The notes below the pieces were generated by a model. It searched no databases and was not told where the DNA came from. It worked only from the letters and a program-made list of their open reading frames with translations. From Nothophaeocryptopus gaeumannii (Eukaryota; Ascomycota; Dothideomycetes; Mycosphaerellales; Mycosphaerellaceae), in contig JASISA010000025.1 in NCBI GenBank assembly GCA_031771865.1, positions 3,100,001-3,164,000 on the forward strand: 64,000 nucleotides of DNA, in the 5' to 3' direction. Shown here one piece after another: positions 32,290 to 44,925 of this stretch (position 1 is the stretch's first letter; each line of letters begins with the position of its first letter). The translations under genes and the position numbers were made by a program.

Positions 32290-33229
32290 AGGGAGCATCT
32301 TTGAACAAGAGGCGTTTGGCTCTGGGGCTGTCAAAAGGGGTAAGGACGGGATAATGCTTCCTCATCTTGTGTATTGAAAAGAATCGACAGGTGAAGATAC
32401 TGGATATACGTGGATACGGTCCAAATCGCGTACAGTGCGATCTTAATGCTCTTATCAATTCAAAGGCTCTCTTGCTCATACTCGCCTCATGTCTCCTCGT
32501 TTAATCATCTAGGTTCTTTTCTCCAGCATAGGAAGATACAATCATATCATGATGTTCGGACAAGAGTTCGTAGCTCCCATGGCCGGTCAGGCGCGTCCGC
32601 TCGGCGGTAGGTTGGTGTCTAGCTCTTCGTCGGACGGCGCATTTGCTGGCAAAGCATGCACTCCTCAGCACTTTGTAAGATCTACTTGATCATGCATTGG
32701 TTTATGGTGAGAGTTGAGGCAGGAGAAGTGAGGTCGGTTTGGCAAGGCTGGACTTTCTACGGCATAGCATCTTCGTGCCGCAAGGCCGCGCGCGTCCCAC
32801 CTTCGACGTCAAGCGTGACAACAACATCAGCACCTCCAACAGCACATTGTTCGTCATCACGAGACACGGCATCAAAAGTTTGCTGCCGATTGTACAGCAG
32901 ATCTCCGATGTGAACACTCTGCACGCGGTTCCTGTGCCCCTCAGAAGATCTCGTCACAACCTTCATCCAGCTCCTTCAGAGCCCGATATGTGATCATCGC
33001 GTGCGCGCAGGAGCAACATTACATCACTGTGATTGTCTTGCCTCACGGCGCCCTTCAAGCCATTGATGGTCGTCGAATGACATTCTGCCAGGGAACAGCA
33101 ACACGGCAACTCGCAGGCAAACTTTTTGAACCTTCAAGCCCAGTTTCACTCTTCCCACCAAGAAGCAAGCAGCTGTTTACTTGTATATATACCCAGCCTT
33201 CCTATGCGCCGTAGGCAAAAATTTTCGCA
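32290..33229. other. Intergenic promoter region with TATA box
   Basis: 0.94 kb between two plus-strand genes. The TATATATA run at 33184-33191 is the only element I can name. Confidence 0.55.
33184..33191 (+). promoter_or_regulatory. TATA-like element of the aldo-keto reductase gene
   Basis: TATATATA stands 39 bases before the ATG at 33230. That is close, so the leader would be very short, or the second ATG at 33326 may be the main start. Confidence 0.4.
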
Positions 33230-34316
33230 ATGTCTTACAGAATCTTTAACACAGCATCAAAACGAGCTCAACAAGTCACCTCTCAGATCTCTTCTAGACA
33301 CCAAACAACACAGCAAACTATCAGGATGGCTTCTACCACTCAACTCAAGCTCAACACGGGAGCCAGCATCCCAGCTGTCGGGTTTGGAACCTGGCAAGAC
33401 AAGGACTCACAGCAAGATGCCGTTCACACAGCGCTGAAGAACGGATACCGCCATATCGATACCGCACGCATCTACGGAACCGAGCCTGCCGTCGGCGCTG
33501 GCATTCGAGCATCAGGTGTACCCAGGAAAGACATTTTTTTGGTCACGAAGCTCTGGAACAACTCGCATGATCCCAAGAGCGTTGAGGGTGCCCTCGATGC
33601 AAGTTTGAAGGACCTTGGCACAGACTACGTCGACCTATACCTTATGCACTGGCCAGCGCCTTTCCAAGACGGAGATTCATTCTTTCCTAAAGACAAGGAT
33701 GGCAACACGATCAAGGGTACAGCGGACTATATGGACACATGGAAGGCGATGGAGGAGTGCTACAAGAAGGGCAAAGCCAAGGCTATTGGCGTGAGCAACT
33801 TTTCCAAGGCGGAGTTGGAGAGAGTGATCAAGGAGGGATCGGTTGTCCCTGCTGCCCACCAGCTTGAATGCGTAAGCCGGCATTGTTACAGTAGTTGAAT
33901 ATAATTTGCTAAAATTGTCACAGCACCCGTGGCTCCAACAACCCACCTTCGACGACTGGCACAAGGAGCAAGGCATCCATATCACCCAATACTCGCCTTT
34001 CGGCAACCAAAACGAGATCTACTCGAAGGGACAAAAGACGGGCAAGTTGATGGAAGACCCAACACTCGTCGAGATCGGAAAGAAGTACAACAAGAGCGGC
34101 GCTCAGGTGGCACTGGCTTGGGGCATCGCCCATGGTCGATCGGTCATTCCCAAGAGTAAGACAGAACACCGGATCATTGCGAATTTGGAGGGTGACTTCA
34201 AGCTCGACCAGGAGGATGTTAAGAAGATTGACAGCATTGACAAGAAGATTCGATACAACGATCCAAGTGGAAGCTTTGGCTGGAACTTCTACACCGATTT
34301 GGATGGCAAGGAGTAA
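33230..34316 (+). CDS. Aldo-keto reductase (NADPH-dependent, GCY1/YPR1-like)
   Basis: Two exons, 33230-33871 and 33924-34316, 344 residues. The 52-base intron (GTAAGC..CACAG) falls inside the conserved ECHPWLQQ segment. The TIM-barrel catalytic tetrad is complete: D77 and Y82 in DTARIYG, K107 in VTKLWN and H140 in LMHWP. The NADPH-binding end IPKSKTEHRI is present. Such enzymes reduce aldehydes and ketones, such as glyceraldehyde and xenobiotic carbonyls. Residues 1-32 precede the usual start and are Arg/Lys/Ser/Gln-rich with no acidic residue, so they could direct the enzyme to mitochondria; initiation at M33 (MASTTQLKL) would give a cytosolic form. The dual start is inference. Confidence 0.94.
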
Positions 34317-35466
34317 GAGACGAATCTTCTCCTTGGAAATATGTACGATGATGAAAGATCAAGACCTCTTCTGTCAACAAACAGATCGTAGACACAACAA
34401 CAAGTGATTAGCGCTTCGTGCGCTTCTAATGAAAGTCGATGTAACCATAGAATCATGACACAAAGCATTCACGATAAGCGTATCAACGGGCCTGTCTATC
34501 CTTATCGCCGCTAGTATGACTTTAGTCAAGTGCTCGAGCTCTCGTACTAGAGGGCGTGCTAGTGATGCTATAACAAGCCCCTGTTGTCCAAGGGTTCGGT
34601 TTTGGAGATGGCGTCAGTAGATCGTGCATGCTTTCATCTCGTCTGTTCATCACCGCCTGGGTGTTCTTCGGGAGAGGAAGACATGTTGGGGTGGAGGGTC
34701 AGTTGGATGGTGAGTAGTGAATCTCGAAGCCGCGAGAAGTTGTGTCTTGGGCCAGGAGTTGTTTTGCGCAATTGTCCCGTATCGCAGACATCGATGTAGA
34801 TGCCACCGAGTATTCACTTACCAAGTAGGGCAGTTCCAACTTCCAAGACGGAGCATGACAAACCCTCACGTGCGGCAGAGACATGGCGATGTACACGATG
34901 TACATGTTGAAACATACCGGTCGGAGCGCCATGTTGTGGTGGCGTTGTGCAAGTTGTGCCGCATCTCCAGTAGGATCAACGGTTTTCATCTCCAGTATGG
35001 AGACTACGTTGAGGCTTGTTGTTCGTAGTGTAGAGGATGAGGGACTGAGGAGGAATAGTGTGAAGAGTCCCCTGCTTTCAGAGAAGATGCCTGGCCAGAA
35101 GCTAAAGCGGGCGGTTCCTGGCTAGCATGGTAGCAGCGCCCCTGCGCCAATGGAGTCGTGCGCAAGCGCCGAGGGGAAGGATTCTAATATCCGAGTAGAG
35201 AGGTGGAGGACTAAGCGCTCTAGCATCACGCTCCTTTTCGCCAACCACCCCAAATCAACGGCCGCCAGACCTTTGCCGTGAGATTCGGAGGCCCGCCATG
35301 CCTATGCGGTGAGAGGCGAGTGGACGACTGGACCTGGCTCTGCGCGTGAGTTCTGAAGATCCGTGAACCGTTCGCGCTTCCCTGGTCGCATTGGCTCCCT
35401 TGAATATCGTGAGACGCCGTTACCGACCGAAACAACAAAAGCCAACTTAACTCCCATCCGGTCGAC
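34317..35466. other. Intergenic, 1.15 kb
   Basis: 3' flank of the reductase and promoter/leader of the coiled-coil gene. I find no supported gene, RNA or repeat. Confidence 0.55.
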
Positions 35467-38400
35467 ATGCCGCAACCGGCCCACCATTCGACCTCCTCGT
35501 CCCTGGCGGACCTCGACGACTCGCCCTACTATCAGTATCAGCAGTCCCAATCCCACCACCGCGATACCACCACCGCCGCCCAGCCCGACGCCTACCCGTA
35601 CGACCACCACGTATACCACCAATACGCCCACGGACAGGGGGGCGGTCCTGTCTATACCACCGCCAGCAGCCAGTACAGCGGGAGCGGCACTGCGTCTCGC
35701 TCAGACTCTCCAGCACCCCGCTCCACCGCGGCCGCCGTAGCAGCAGTACAAGCAGCGCAGGGAGGAGCAATCAGGCCCAAGCAGTCCCTGGCGTCCATCT
35801 CCAGCACTGGCAAATCTGCGCATGTGCCTTCGTTCTCCGCATTCCGCTCTCAGGTCCCCAGCGCCATCAAGCCGCCGCCGAAATACGCCTCATTCCAGCA
35901 GCAGAGATCGCCGCGCGCCGCGTCCTTCAGCAAAGCTGAGAGAGCGTCTCCTCGGCTTGCCGACCCGACTGCCAGACCACTCTCTCTTGATAGCCCTCAG
36001 CCAAGCGCGCGTCCCAGCGAGCTCTCGCTGCCGAACACTACCACCTCCGGCGAGGTTGAGAACAGGGACACTGATCGGTATGTATCCGAAACATTGACAG
36101 GCATTGCATTGTCCTCTGCTGCGTGTATCCGTCTGGCACTACAGCCGTATGCTGACTTCCGCCAGGTCGTCGTACAGTGTTCCGATCCGATCGTCTCATG
36201 ACCGCAACGACTCTATAGATTCACGAATAATTAGTACAGTCCCTTCCTCAGCGTACAGCAGTCCACGACAATCCGGCGTTCCCAACGCAAAGCATGCTTA
36301 CGAGCACACACCTACCCGTCACGTACATCATGATTCGAGGTCTAGCATTGATTCGAACGAGCAGCAGCTGTCTCACTCAAGGGCTGGGAGTCAGTCGTCA
36401 ATGCTAGCTACACAACAACAGGTGCCGACTATGAGTGTACAGCTCGACGGCGTGCAGAGGACACTGTCGGACGAGTGGGAAGACGGCTCGCAAAGCTCTC
36501 AGCCTAGGAGACCCAAATCACCGGCAGCTGGGATAAGTCGCTTCTTTGGCTGGAACAGCTCTCAGAAAGGGGCTGAAGACCACTCGTCGCCTACAATCAC
36601 CTTCTCTGAACGATCTCTGTCGCCATTGCCTTCACCTGGACCGGTTAAGAACTTGCCGGTACACAGCATGGATGGCAGGAGGCTGTCGGCGCGGTTGACA
36701 CCGCCCGGCTTGGACATCCAGAAAGCCAATGGCAGCGGTGCCTACTTCGACGACCCTCAAACCCCTCTTCTTATCGGCGGCAATGATGCGCATGTGCGGG
36801 AATTGGAACGTGAACTATCACATATCAGCTCCGAGCTTGCGAACTCAATACGGAGGGAGATGGAGTTGGAGGATGAAGTCGACCGCATACGTGCGGAGAT
36901 CCCTATGATACCAGCATCAGAGCTTGGTATGAGGCGGAGCAGCGACTATTTCTCCGATAGTGGAGCGAGTTCCACAAAATTTCCGATCACCGATGTCGAT
37001 GCCAAGCTCGAGCAGCTAGACAAGCAGGTCAGGAAGGTTGAGCAGGAGAAGGCGAACTTGAAACTCGAAATGGCGTCGAAGCTCCAGACCGAGCTCAACA
37101 GGAGAAGAGACCTGGAAGAGCTGGTACGAGATCTTGAAGATCAAGCGGACAAAAGGACGGGCGGTGGTGCCAGAGTGGTAGAACTTGAGACTACCCTTGA
37201 TGAGACTAGGAGACGTCTTGGGCAAGAAAAGGAGACCAAGCAGAGCTTTGAGGACTTGTACAGCGCGACAAAGCAAGAGTTGGAACAGTACAGGAATGAA
37301 GCGGAGAACCTACGAAATGAGGTCGTGCCTCAGCTTAAAGCACAAGTGGAAGGTCTTGAGGCTCAAGCATCAGACAGTCAGGCGATTGTGTACGAGAACA
37401 CGCGCTTACAACAAGAGTTGGCTGCTGTGAGAGAGACTAGCAACCACTCGAGATTCAACAGCATTGCTGAGGAAGGAGGTGTTGCGAACGCTGGACGGAT
37501 GAGCCTACAAAGAAGCGGTTCACTAGCTCGAAGTGGCAGCCTCAGGCGCGGCGGCTCCGTCAGTATGAAAGAAGGAGGTGGACGACAAAGATCTGGATCA
37601 GTCAACGCAGCGTATCCTGATGGTGTTAAGGAGATCGAGGATCAAAGAGATGCTTTGCACAAGGCTCTCAAGCTGCTTATTAACCGATATGAGAGGCAGC
37701 ACATAGATCACGAGCGCGCTATTCGGAAGCTGACGAACGCCAAAGAGAAGATCGAGAATATCACACCGAAGCGAACTGCTTTTACGAAAGAGGTTGCTTA
37801 TCTGAAGGAAGAGGTGACGACCTTGAGAAAGCGCACTGAGGATGCTCTCGAGCAGAAATGGCAATACGAGAAGAACTTATCTGGTCTGAAGATGGACCTT
37901 GATCGAGCAGAACAAGAGACTCGTGGACTAAGGATCATTCTCCAGGATAAGGACGAGCTTTCAGCACCGAGCCAGTCCAACCAGTATGGCGACGATGATG
38001 ATCAGCAACTAAAGCTCAGCATTTCTCGAGCGGAGAATGAGCGAGATCACGCACGGCAAGTGGCAGCTGACTACCGCCAGCGAGCTCAAGCCGCGACGGA
38101 TGGCACTTCTGAGGAGCTCTTGAGATCAGCTTCCCGCATGGATAAGCTGGCAGAGGAGCTCGAGAGCCAGGTACATACCAACAGCAAACTCCGAGAACGC
38201 CTTGCCGCAGCCGTTGCCAGGGGTGAGCAGGAGCAAAAGGATTCTACTCGCCAAATTGAGGATATGCAAAAACGACTGGCAGGCATGGAAGACAGCGTGC
38301 TGGCGGCCCAGCACCACTCCGAGACCACTCTCGCAAACCACGATCAAGAAGTCAAGCGTATCGAGGATGCTTCTTCGCCTCAACTCCAGAGACTTCGGAT

Positions 38401-38719
38401 CTCTATCCCAGAACCCAGCAAGCTCGCACCATCTTCACCACTCCTGAAGAAGAGCCCGAAGCTGGGTAGCAAGAAGCTCAGCGAGACCAGCCTGCTCGAG
38501 ATGAGCCGAACCCAGCTGCTTGAGCGCAAAGTTCGTGAACTCGAGGGTCTGCTCCGCGAAGCCGAAGAGGACATGCAGACCGTCGTGGAGAGAGTCACAC
38601 GATCCCAAATCGAAGTCTCGGATCTCCAGACCGAACGCGATGCGGCGCTCACACAAATGCGCAAGCTTCAGGGGCAGATTATCCAAGAGAGGGAGAAGGC
38701 CGATCAATTGATGCGGTGA
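35467..38719 (+). CDS. Large coiled-coil protein with disordered N-terminus, function unknown
   Basis: Two exons, 35467-36077 and 36166-38719, 1054 residues; the 88-base intron has a GTATGT donor, GCTGAC branch site and CCAG acceptor. About the first 390 residues are Ser/Pro/Gln/His-rich and disordered. From there on there are long heptad stretches, interrupted by a Ser/Arg/Gly linker near residue 690. The best conserved-looking part is RDALHKALKLLINRYERQHI followed by a helical run rich in Glu, Lys and Leu. It has no motor, signal peptide or membrane segment. Fungal genomes carry similar proteins under labels such as 'M protein repeat protein'; those names are historical and say nothing of function. 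A cytoskeletal, septal or polarity scaffold role would fit the shape but is speculation. Confidence 0.85.
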
Positions 38720-39123
38720 TAGTCAAGCTTGTGTGGAGTAAGCATCGCCACCAACATAAGCTCCGGTTGAGGACGAACCCTTTTGACATGGACGATCATT
38801 ATGGAAGGCACGCGATGCCTTACCTATCTTGTTGTTGTATCTCTGTTACTGGACTAGACGGTTGGGCCGGACTCTTGGAACTTTCTTGGATTAAATGGGC
38901 GGCATACGACCCTACAGGTGTCTATTTGTACGAATTGTTTTGGACAACGCCGCTTTGCTTTCTGCCTTGTACAGACATGGAGAGGATGCTTGGAGCTTTT
39001 CTTGGGCTTGCATTAGCGATGGAGTCAGTCTGTTGTTGAGACATTTTGTTTAATTATAGTCTGAACCAATACCAGAAGAGCTGGATATTCATTTAATGGG
39101 GTTACGTTATTGTATGATATATG
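38720..39123. other. Intergenic, 0.4 kb, convergent 3' flanks
   Basis: 3' flank of the coiled-coil gene facing the 3' end of the gene at 39124-39725. Nothing supported. Confidence 0.5.
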
Positions 39124-39725
39124 TTAGAAGGAGGATGCAGCCACCTTTGCTGGCGCTACTTGTGAGAATAGGAGAGATAAAGATGCTCGAACTGAGAAGA
39201 AGAGTGAAGATATCAATCTGCCGTTCACATTAATCCAAGAGCTCCCCGCCGCCTTTGACGACCACCGGACTAAAAATGCAAATATGCCTTCCCTCTCGTG
39301 GTGCCCCGTACATTCCATCATGCCATGCTCATGCTCAGCATTGCTCGCTGTCATGTCCCTGATGTTCAACCTCCTCCCTCCATCTCCACTTGCAAGCCTC
39401 TCCATCACGCTCTCCACCTTCGCAAACGACTGCCTCACCCTCCCCTCAAACTCCTCCATCGCTTCATCCACCGACCTCAGTCCCTGTAGGTCTTGCTTCT
39501 CGACCTTTTCGTTTCTCTTCCTCGATAGAATCTGTCAGCGGTATGGGATTCGTCGTCGATTCACCAAAGACGAATGCCGTGTATCATAAGACCACAAGGG
39601 TTGGGTTGGGTTCTGGTGTAGACATACGGGAGGAACGGCATGTATTGCTGGATTTGCTCGCGCGATGCCTCTGGGTGTTGTTGTTGAAGGGGCGGAAGTC
39701 GTCGTTGTTGGTGGAGATTAGACGG
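39124..39725 (-). CDS. Probable small gene, 3' exons only, family unknown
   Basis: Two exons fit on the minus strand: 39725-39624 and 39531-39124. The first has an acceptor-like TTGACAG before it and reads as Gln-rich sequence ending EQIQQYMPFLPY. The second opens with ILSRKRNEKVEKQDLQGLRS and continues as helix (DEAMEEFEGRVRQSFAKVES), ending at a stop at 39124. The intron of 92 bases has an unusual GTCTAC donor but a good GCTGACAG acceptor. Further 5' exons must exist: segments near 39900-39985 (KNFRWLSSEHSLLL) and 40030-40150 (MIVDGAHLSTPFFDDVMRN) look coding and could join with it, but I cannot fix the splice sites or start. The C-terminal part after about residue 80 of exon 2 is less convincing. 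Confidence 0.42.
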
Positions 39726-40274
39726 CTGTCAATGGGTGTGATTGGGTGGAAGAGTCTTTGGGGGTGTGAGTGGATTGGAGTTGGAGATGGGGAGGGGTCT
39801 GAGGCTCGTCTTCGCGCGAGTCTTCATGTTCCTCTCCATCGTCCTCCCGTTGGTCATCTCCTCCATCTGTGTCCTCTTCCCCATCGTACTCATCAAGACC
39901 AAGACTTAAGTACATTGCCGGATGGAGACAGCAAGAGGCTATGCTCTGAGGACAGCCAGCGGAAATTTTTGAGGACGACATCGGTGCTGTGAGCAAAATC
40001 AAGAATAGAGTTTTAATGACCCAAAGACTTTCTGCCCATAGATCAGATAAACGTCATGTATCGAAGGTTTCTCATCACATCGTCGAAGAAGGGTGTGGAT
40101 AGATGTGCGCCGTCGACAATCATGTGCAGAACCCGAATATGCCTCCAACAACATTGCGCCAGACGGTACAGTATCAGTGAACAAGAACCGTGTGGGGTAT
40201 ATCAATCAGACTGCATCAAATAGGTATCGTAACAACAGGGTCGAGTGAGACGCGGCCAGAGCTGGAACGTATGC

Positions 40275-41338
40275 TCAAATGTACGAGTATCCTCTCTTTC
40301 GGGACGCTGTTTCAAACGTTAGCGGGTCTCGTGTGTCCCCTCTCGCGTGGATGGGATATTCTACTCACATCTGGCGACCAGATCATCAATATCATAGATT
40401 CCGGCCTTGTGTCTGCGATTCTTGCTGCCTCGCCGACGAGAGACCGGAGCGACGTATTTAACTTCTTCATCGTCCGTCAAGAACACGACCTCTGCTTCTG
40501 AGGCCCGCGCACTGGACTTCTTACTTCCCTTATCGTATCGCCCTTCCATAAGAGCGTGGAGCTCTTTGAGACTTTTGCCATCGTATATCGATGGAGAAGA
40601 TGCGCTATCTGGCTTGACTTCCACGACCACAGGCTCCTCGAACTTGTGTTCCTTCGGTGTATCTTCAATCGTCAGAGTATCTCTCAAAGTCTTGTATAGA
40701 GACGACGTCGAAGACTCTGATTTCTTGGAAGATGCTCTGGAGCTTTTGGAAGATGTTGATCCTGTCAGACTGGGGGCTGCAAGCTTGGGTGGAAAAGGCC
40801 ACCAACGTCCGTCTCTCCATGTGATGCGACGATTCGCCATGTCATAGAGGTACCAATCACGACGGCGTGGGTCGTAGAACATGACCTCGCCCGATTCATA
40901 GACCCGATAGGTTGGATAATTGCGCGCGAATGTCAAAGGCATCGGACAATCAGCCCGATAATGCTGGCGCTTCAGTGAGTCGTAATGCAGGCGCCCAGTC
41001 TTTGCGTAGATGAAGTCCATTGTCTCTGCATCATAACTGAAGTAGTCATGGTTGAGTGAGTCCCAGACAAAGGGTAGAGGAGTTTCCGAGGCGGGTTGAG
41101 TGACTAGGGAGGCGGTATGCGACGGTAAATCGTATTGCGGGACTAGTTGTCGCATGGTCTGGGTCTGCCATGATGAGGGTCGACGCTTGTATTGAATAGC
41201 AGGAGGCTTGTCTTCTGGCCACTGATGGTATGCGAATTGAGGAATAGGGACTGCTTGCGCCATGATCACCGCTGCAGCATGTTGATCTGATCTGTCAGGA
41301 GGAGCAAGATGGGAGAACGAATGAGGACGAAATTGCAT
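40275..41338 (-). CDS. Hypothetical Ser/charged-rich protein
   Basis: Two exons, 41338-40369 and 40306-40275, 333 residues. The 62-base intron (40307-40368) has a GTGAGT donor, GCTAAC branch site and ACAG acceptor; reading through instead would end the protein two codons after the donor, so the short last exon is inferred. The start is unsure: an in-frame ATG at 41263 (MAQAVPIPQFAY) is a good alternative. Aromatic-rich segments (SLNHDYFSYDAETMDFIYA, MFYDPRRRDWYLYDMANRR) precede a Ser/Lys-rich disordered half. The frame ends on a basic tail (SRRRGSKNRRHKAG). I do not recognise the family; there is no signal peptide or membrane segment. Confidence 0.74.
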
Positions 41339-41965
41339 TCCTGCCCAAATATTAGTAGCATCAGCGACCCCGGACACGATGGCATACTTCCTTCTGGCGG
41401 GCTACATGTCCGTCTACACCGGTCGGATCACATGGTCAAGCCACCAAATGCGGCACACCCATAGGAGACATAAGACACCGGAGCTGGGCAGCTCACACAA
41501 CTTGTACAGACCCGGCTAACCGTATTGACAGGTGAGAGGCGGCATGTCCATCTCACTGCATCCATGTGCAAGACGTGTTGATAGGTCAGATCGGTGCTGG
41601 CGTTGGAGCCCAATGCAAGCAACGTCGTGGTGGCTTCCCAGCTCGGTGGGTGAGCACTGCCATATCTGTGGCCGATTCGCGTGCCAGACCAGGATCTGTG
41701 GTGCGGATGTCGTGCATAATCGACGCTGTCTGCGCTGGCAGGAGCAAGACACTTTCACATGTGCCGGACGCTCGGGTGTGGGTGAAAGTCGAAGCTCGCT
41801 TGGTGAGGAAGCGGTAAGAAATTGTTGTGGCCTGAGGCACGAATAATCGGACTCAGCTCACTAGTCCGAAGCTACTCAAAACTTCGAGCTTCACCTGTTC
41901 GAGATCACAACCAACATCAGCATCACTCAACACGCCTCGAGTTGTCGCGTCGCCAATCGCGCAAG
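41339..41965. other. Divergent promoter region before PRP40
   Basis: 0.6 kb between two divergent genes. Nothing supported beyond promoter function. Confidence 0.5.
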
Positions 41966-44360
41966 ATGAGTGGCTGGGCAAAGGCTGCGACGGCAGAGGG
42001 CAGGCCTTATTACTACCACAAGGAGACCAAGGAGACATCATGGACCGCGCCGCCCGGCTTCGTCGAGAACACCTCTGCCGATGACTGGAGCGAAGCCAAG
42101 GCGACTGATGGCAGATCATACTATTACAACGTGAAGACGCGCGAGACAGTGTGGGAGCTTCCGCCAGAGCTCAAACAGCAACGCGAACAGCAGCAGCAGC
42201 AGAATGGGACTCCAGACTTTGTGGCTGGCGGTGGATTTGGCGGGGACAGACCTCAGTATGATCGTGGTGGTCGAGATCGGAGAGACGACCGTCGAGATGA
42301 CCGTCGAGATGACCGCCGAGACGATCGAGGACATGGACTTCCGCAAAAGCCGTCCTTCGACGGACCACGAGGTGGAGGTGGTGGAGGTGGGATGCCATGG
42401 GAGTCACGCCAGGGTATAACTCATCAATTGCGTTGAACGATTTCAAGCGCAGCATCTGACATTTTCTACAGAAAACATCGGATTCCGTGGTCCAATGCCT
42501 GCCAAGACAGATGAACCTGAGTACGGCAGCACCGAGGCCGCCGAGGAGGCTTTCTTCAAGGTCTTAAAGCGACACAACATCACACCTGATACCGAATGGC
42601 AGGATGCTTTGCGTGCTGTTGTCCGCGAGCGCGACTACCGCGCGGTTAAGGACCCCAATGATCGCAAGCTTGCTTTTGAGAAATATTGCGCAGAGGTGCG
42701 AGCGCAAGAGAAGGGCAAAGAGAAGGAGCGCAAGGAGAAGGTCCGCGAGGAGTTTCGCCGAATGCTGTCTACACATGACGAGATTGAACACTACACGCGC
42801 TGGAAGACGGCTCGACCAATTCTCGAGCGCGAGGCTGTCTTCAAGAGTGCTGGTGACGAGGACGAACGCCGGCGCATCTTCGATGAATACATTCTTGAAT
42901 TGAAGAAGCGTCATTTCGAAGAGGAGGCGGAGAATCGTAACAAGGGCGTGCAGGAGCTGGATAATATGCTGAAGCTGCTGATTCTCGATCCCGACACACG
43001 ATGGGCAGATGCAGAGGAGAAAATCATGCACAACGAGCGCTTCGTATCGGACGACACATTCAAGTCTCTTCACAAAGTCGATGTTTTCTACGCATTCGAG
43101 AAACACATGAAGGCACTGGAGCGTGTTGCGAATGAAGAGCTTCAGAAGGTCAAGAAAAACAAGTTTCGCCGCCATCGACAGGCTCGTGACAATTTCAAGC
43201 AACTTCTCAACGAGAAGGTGCGCGAGGGCAAGATCAAAGCCGGCGCTCGTTGGCAAGATGTCTTCCCACACATCAAGGATGACGATCGCTTGACAGACTA
43301 CCTTGGCGTGCCAGGGACCGAGCCAATTGAGCTATTCTTCGACGTTGTGGAGGACGAGGAGAGGAAACTGCGGGCGAAACGCAATGATGCTTTGGACGTC
43401 TTGGAGGAGAAGCGCTGGGAGATGACGCTCGAGACCTCATTGAACGAGTTTGCGGAGGTCTTGCACGATCATGCAAGGACTGCGAGCTTCAAAGACGAGG
43501 ACGTGAGCATGATATACGAACGACTGATGGAAAAAATCAAGCGCCGTTTCGAAGACAACAAGATCGACGCCGAGCGCCAACAGAAAGCCGCAATCGACGA
43601 CCTCCGCTCCGCGATGAAGAAAGTCTCACCACCCATCCGCGTCGACGACACCTACGAAGAAGTTGCCACCAAACTCGCCGGCCAACGAGACTTCGACTCC
43701 GCAAACGAAGAAGTTCGCCGTGCCGCATTCGATAAGTACATACGCCGCCTGAAAGAACGCGAAGAACACGACCGCGCCCGTCGTGATCGCAGCCGAGATA
43801 GAGACTCCTACCGTGGCAGCGCCTCCCGCCGCGACGACCGCGATCGTGGTGACCGAGGAGACAAAGACCGTCGCCACCGCACCCGCACCCCCGAGATCGA
43901 CGCCTACGAAGCCGATCGTCGCAAAGCGCAAGCGGACCGCGAACGCCAATACCGTAAAGCTTCCTTCGGACTTACCCCACCACCTCGCGACCGTGACCGC
44001 TACGCCCCGGACGACCGCCGAGACGATCGCGGACCTCCACTCTCCCGCCGTGGCGAATCGATTTATGACCGCGAGCGGAGAGAGCGAGAGATGGAGCGCG
44101 AGAGGAATTACATGAATCGTGCGGATCCGAGGGATAAAGCGAGTAGGGCGTTGGATTATGGGGATGAGGATCAAGTTGGGAGTAGGCCGCCTAGTGTGCG
44201 GAAGAGGAGAGATTCGGATGCGGGGAGTGTGGTTGGAAGGGATAGTAAGAGGGCTAAGAAGGGAGGGGATGATGCTATTCCGGAGGGAGTTTTGCAAAAG
44301 GCAGAAGAGGAGGTGGAGTTGCAGAGTGGGAGTGAGGAGGGGGAGATTGAGGAGGGTTAA
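41966..44360 (+). CDS. PRP40: Pre-mRNA processing factor PRP40 (U1 snRNP, WW and FF domains)
   Basis: Two exons, 41966-42413 and 42472-44360, 778 residues; the 58-base intron has a GTATAA donor, ATCTGAC branch site and TACAG acceptor. Two WW domains open the protein (WAKAATAEGRPYYYHKETKE with TSWTAPPGF, then WSEAKATDGRSYYYNVKTRE with TVWELPPEL). A linker with poly-Gln and an Arg/Asp repeat follows, encoded by four 12-base units at 42282-42329. Several FF domains occupy the middle, the first with AEEAFFKVLKRHNITPDTEW. The C-terminus is Arg/Asp/Glu-rich like SR-type tails. In yeast Prp40 bridges the 5' splice site U1 snRNP to the branch-site proteins. The Arg/Asp linker is longer than in yeast. 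Confidence 0.95.
42282..42329 (+). repeat. Tandem repeat, four 12-base units inside PRP40
   Basis: Units of the form GAGAYGAYCGWS at 42282-42293, 42294-42305, 42306-42317 and 42318-42329, the last one diverged. They are in frame and encode Arg-Asp-Asp-Arg steps between the WW and FF parts. Copy number may vary between strains. Confidence 0.8.
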
Positions 44361-44925
44361 GGGATGTTACGGTGGGAGATTAGGTTGAGGCCAGCTCGTG
44401 AAGACGTGAGAGAAGGGCGGCAGATGCATACAAGCGAGGAAATAGGTGATGGGGGTCCATGAAAACCTGATAGACAAACAAGATGAGTGTGAGCAAGGGC
44501 GAGCAAATGCTCAAACGAGCGACTGCATTCAAACGCTGTTGCTCTGCCCCCAAAAGCAAGTATGATCATCAAGCATGCATATCCGCAGACTTCAATCTTC
44601 ATCTCCTTCTCTCTCAGTCTGCGGTCAAAGCCGTTCGGCAGCCATCAATGGCTAGCATAACCCCCTTCATGCCGGAATGGACAGCCCTTGCCGCATCATG
44701 CAGCTTTTTTTCATCGCTCATCAAGTCGTACCGCGGCACGGGACAAGTCACAGACTTGCCATTCTGGGTCCATGTCCTCATCATCTTCGTCCTCTCCCCA
44801 CTCAGCTTGCTCCAACGCCTCATCGGCACCGCATTTAATGCAGCGCCTGCGCTTGGTGCCAACCTTGGACGAGCATGAGCTCAGTCGATCTTTGTAAACC
44901 CTTACAACAGCCTCGGCGAATGCTT
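44361..44925. other. Intergenic between convergent PRP40 and RLI1
   Basis: 0.56 kb. A minus-strand frame at about 44710-44920 encodes an acidic peptide with RCIKCGADEA but has no start and no plausible upstream exon, because RLI1 occupies that side. I treat it as 3' flank. Confidence 0.5.

Noticed and set aside
44614..44920. Minus-strand acidic frame with RCIKCGADEA between PRP40 and RLI1
   Set aside because: It has no start, no plausible 5' exon because RLI1 occupies the upstream side, and it opens just after the RLI1 stop. Probably untranslated 3' sequence.
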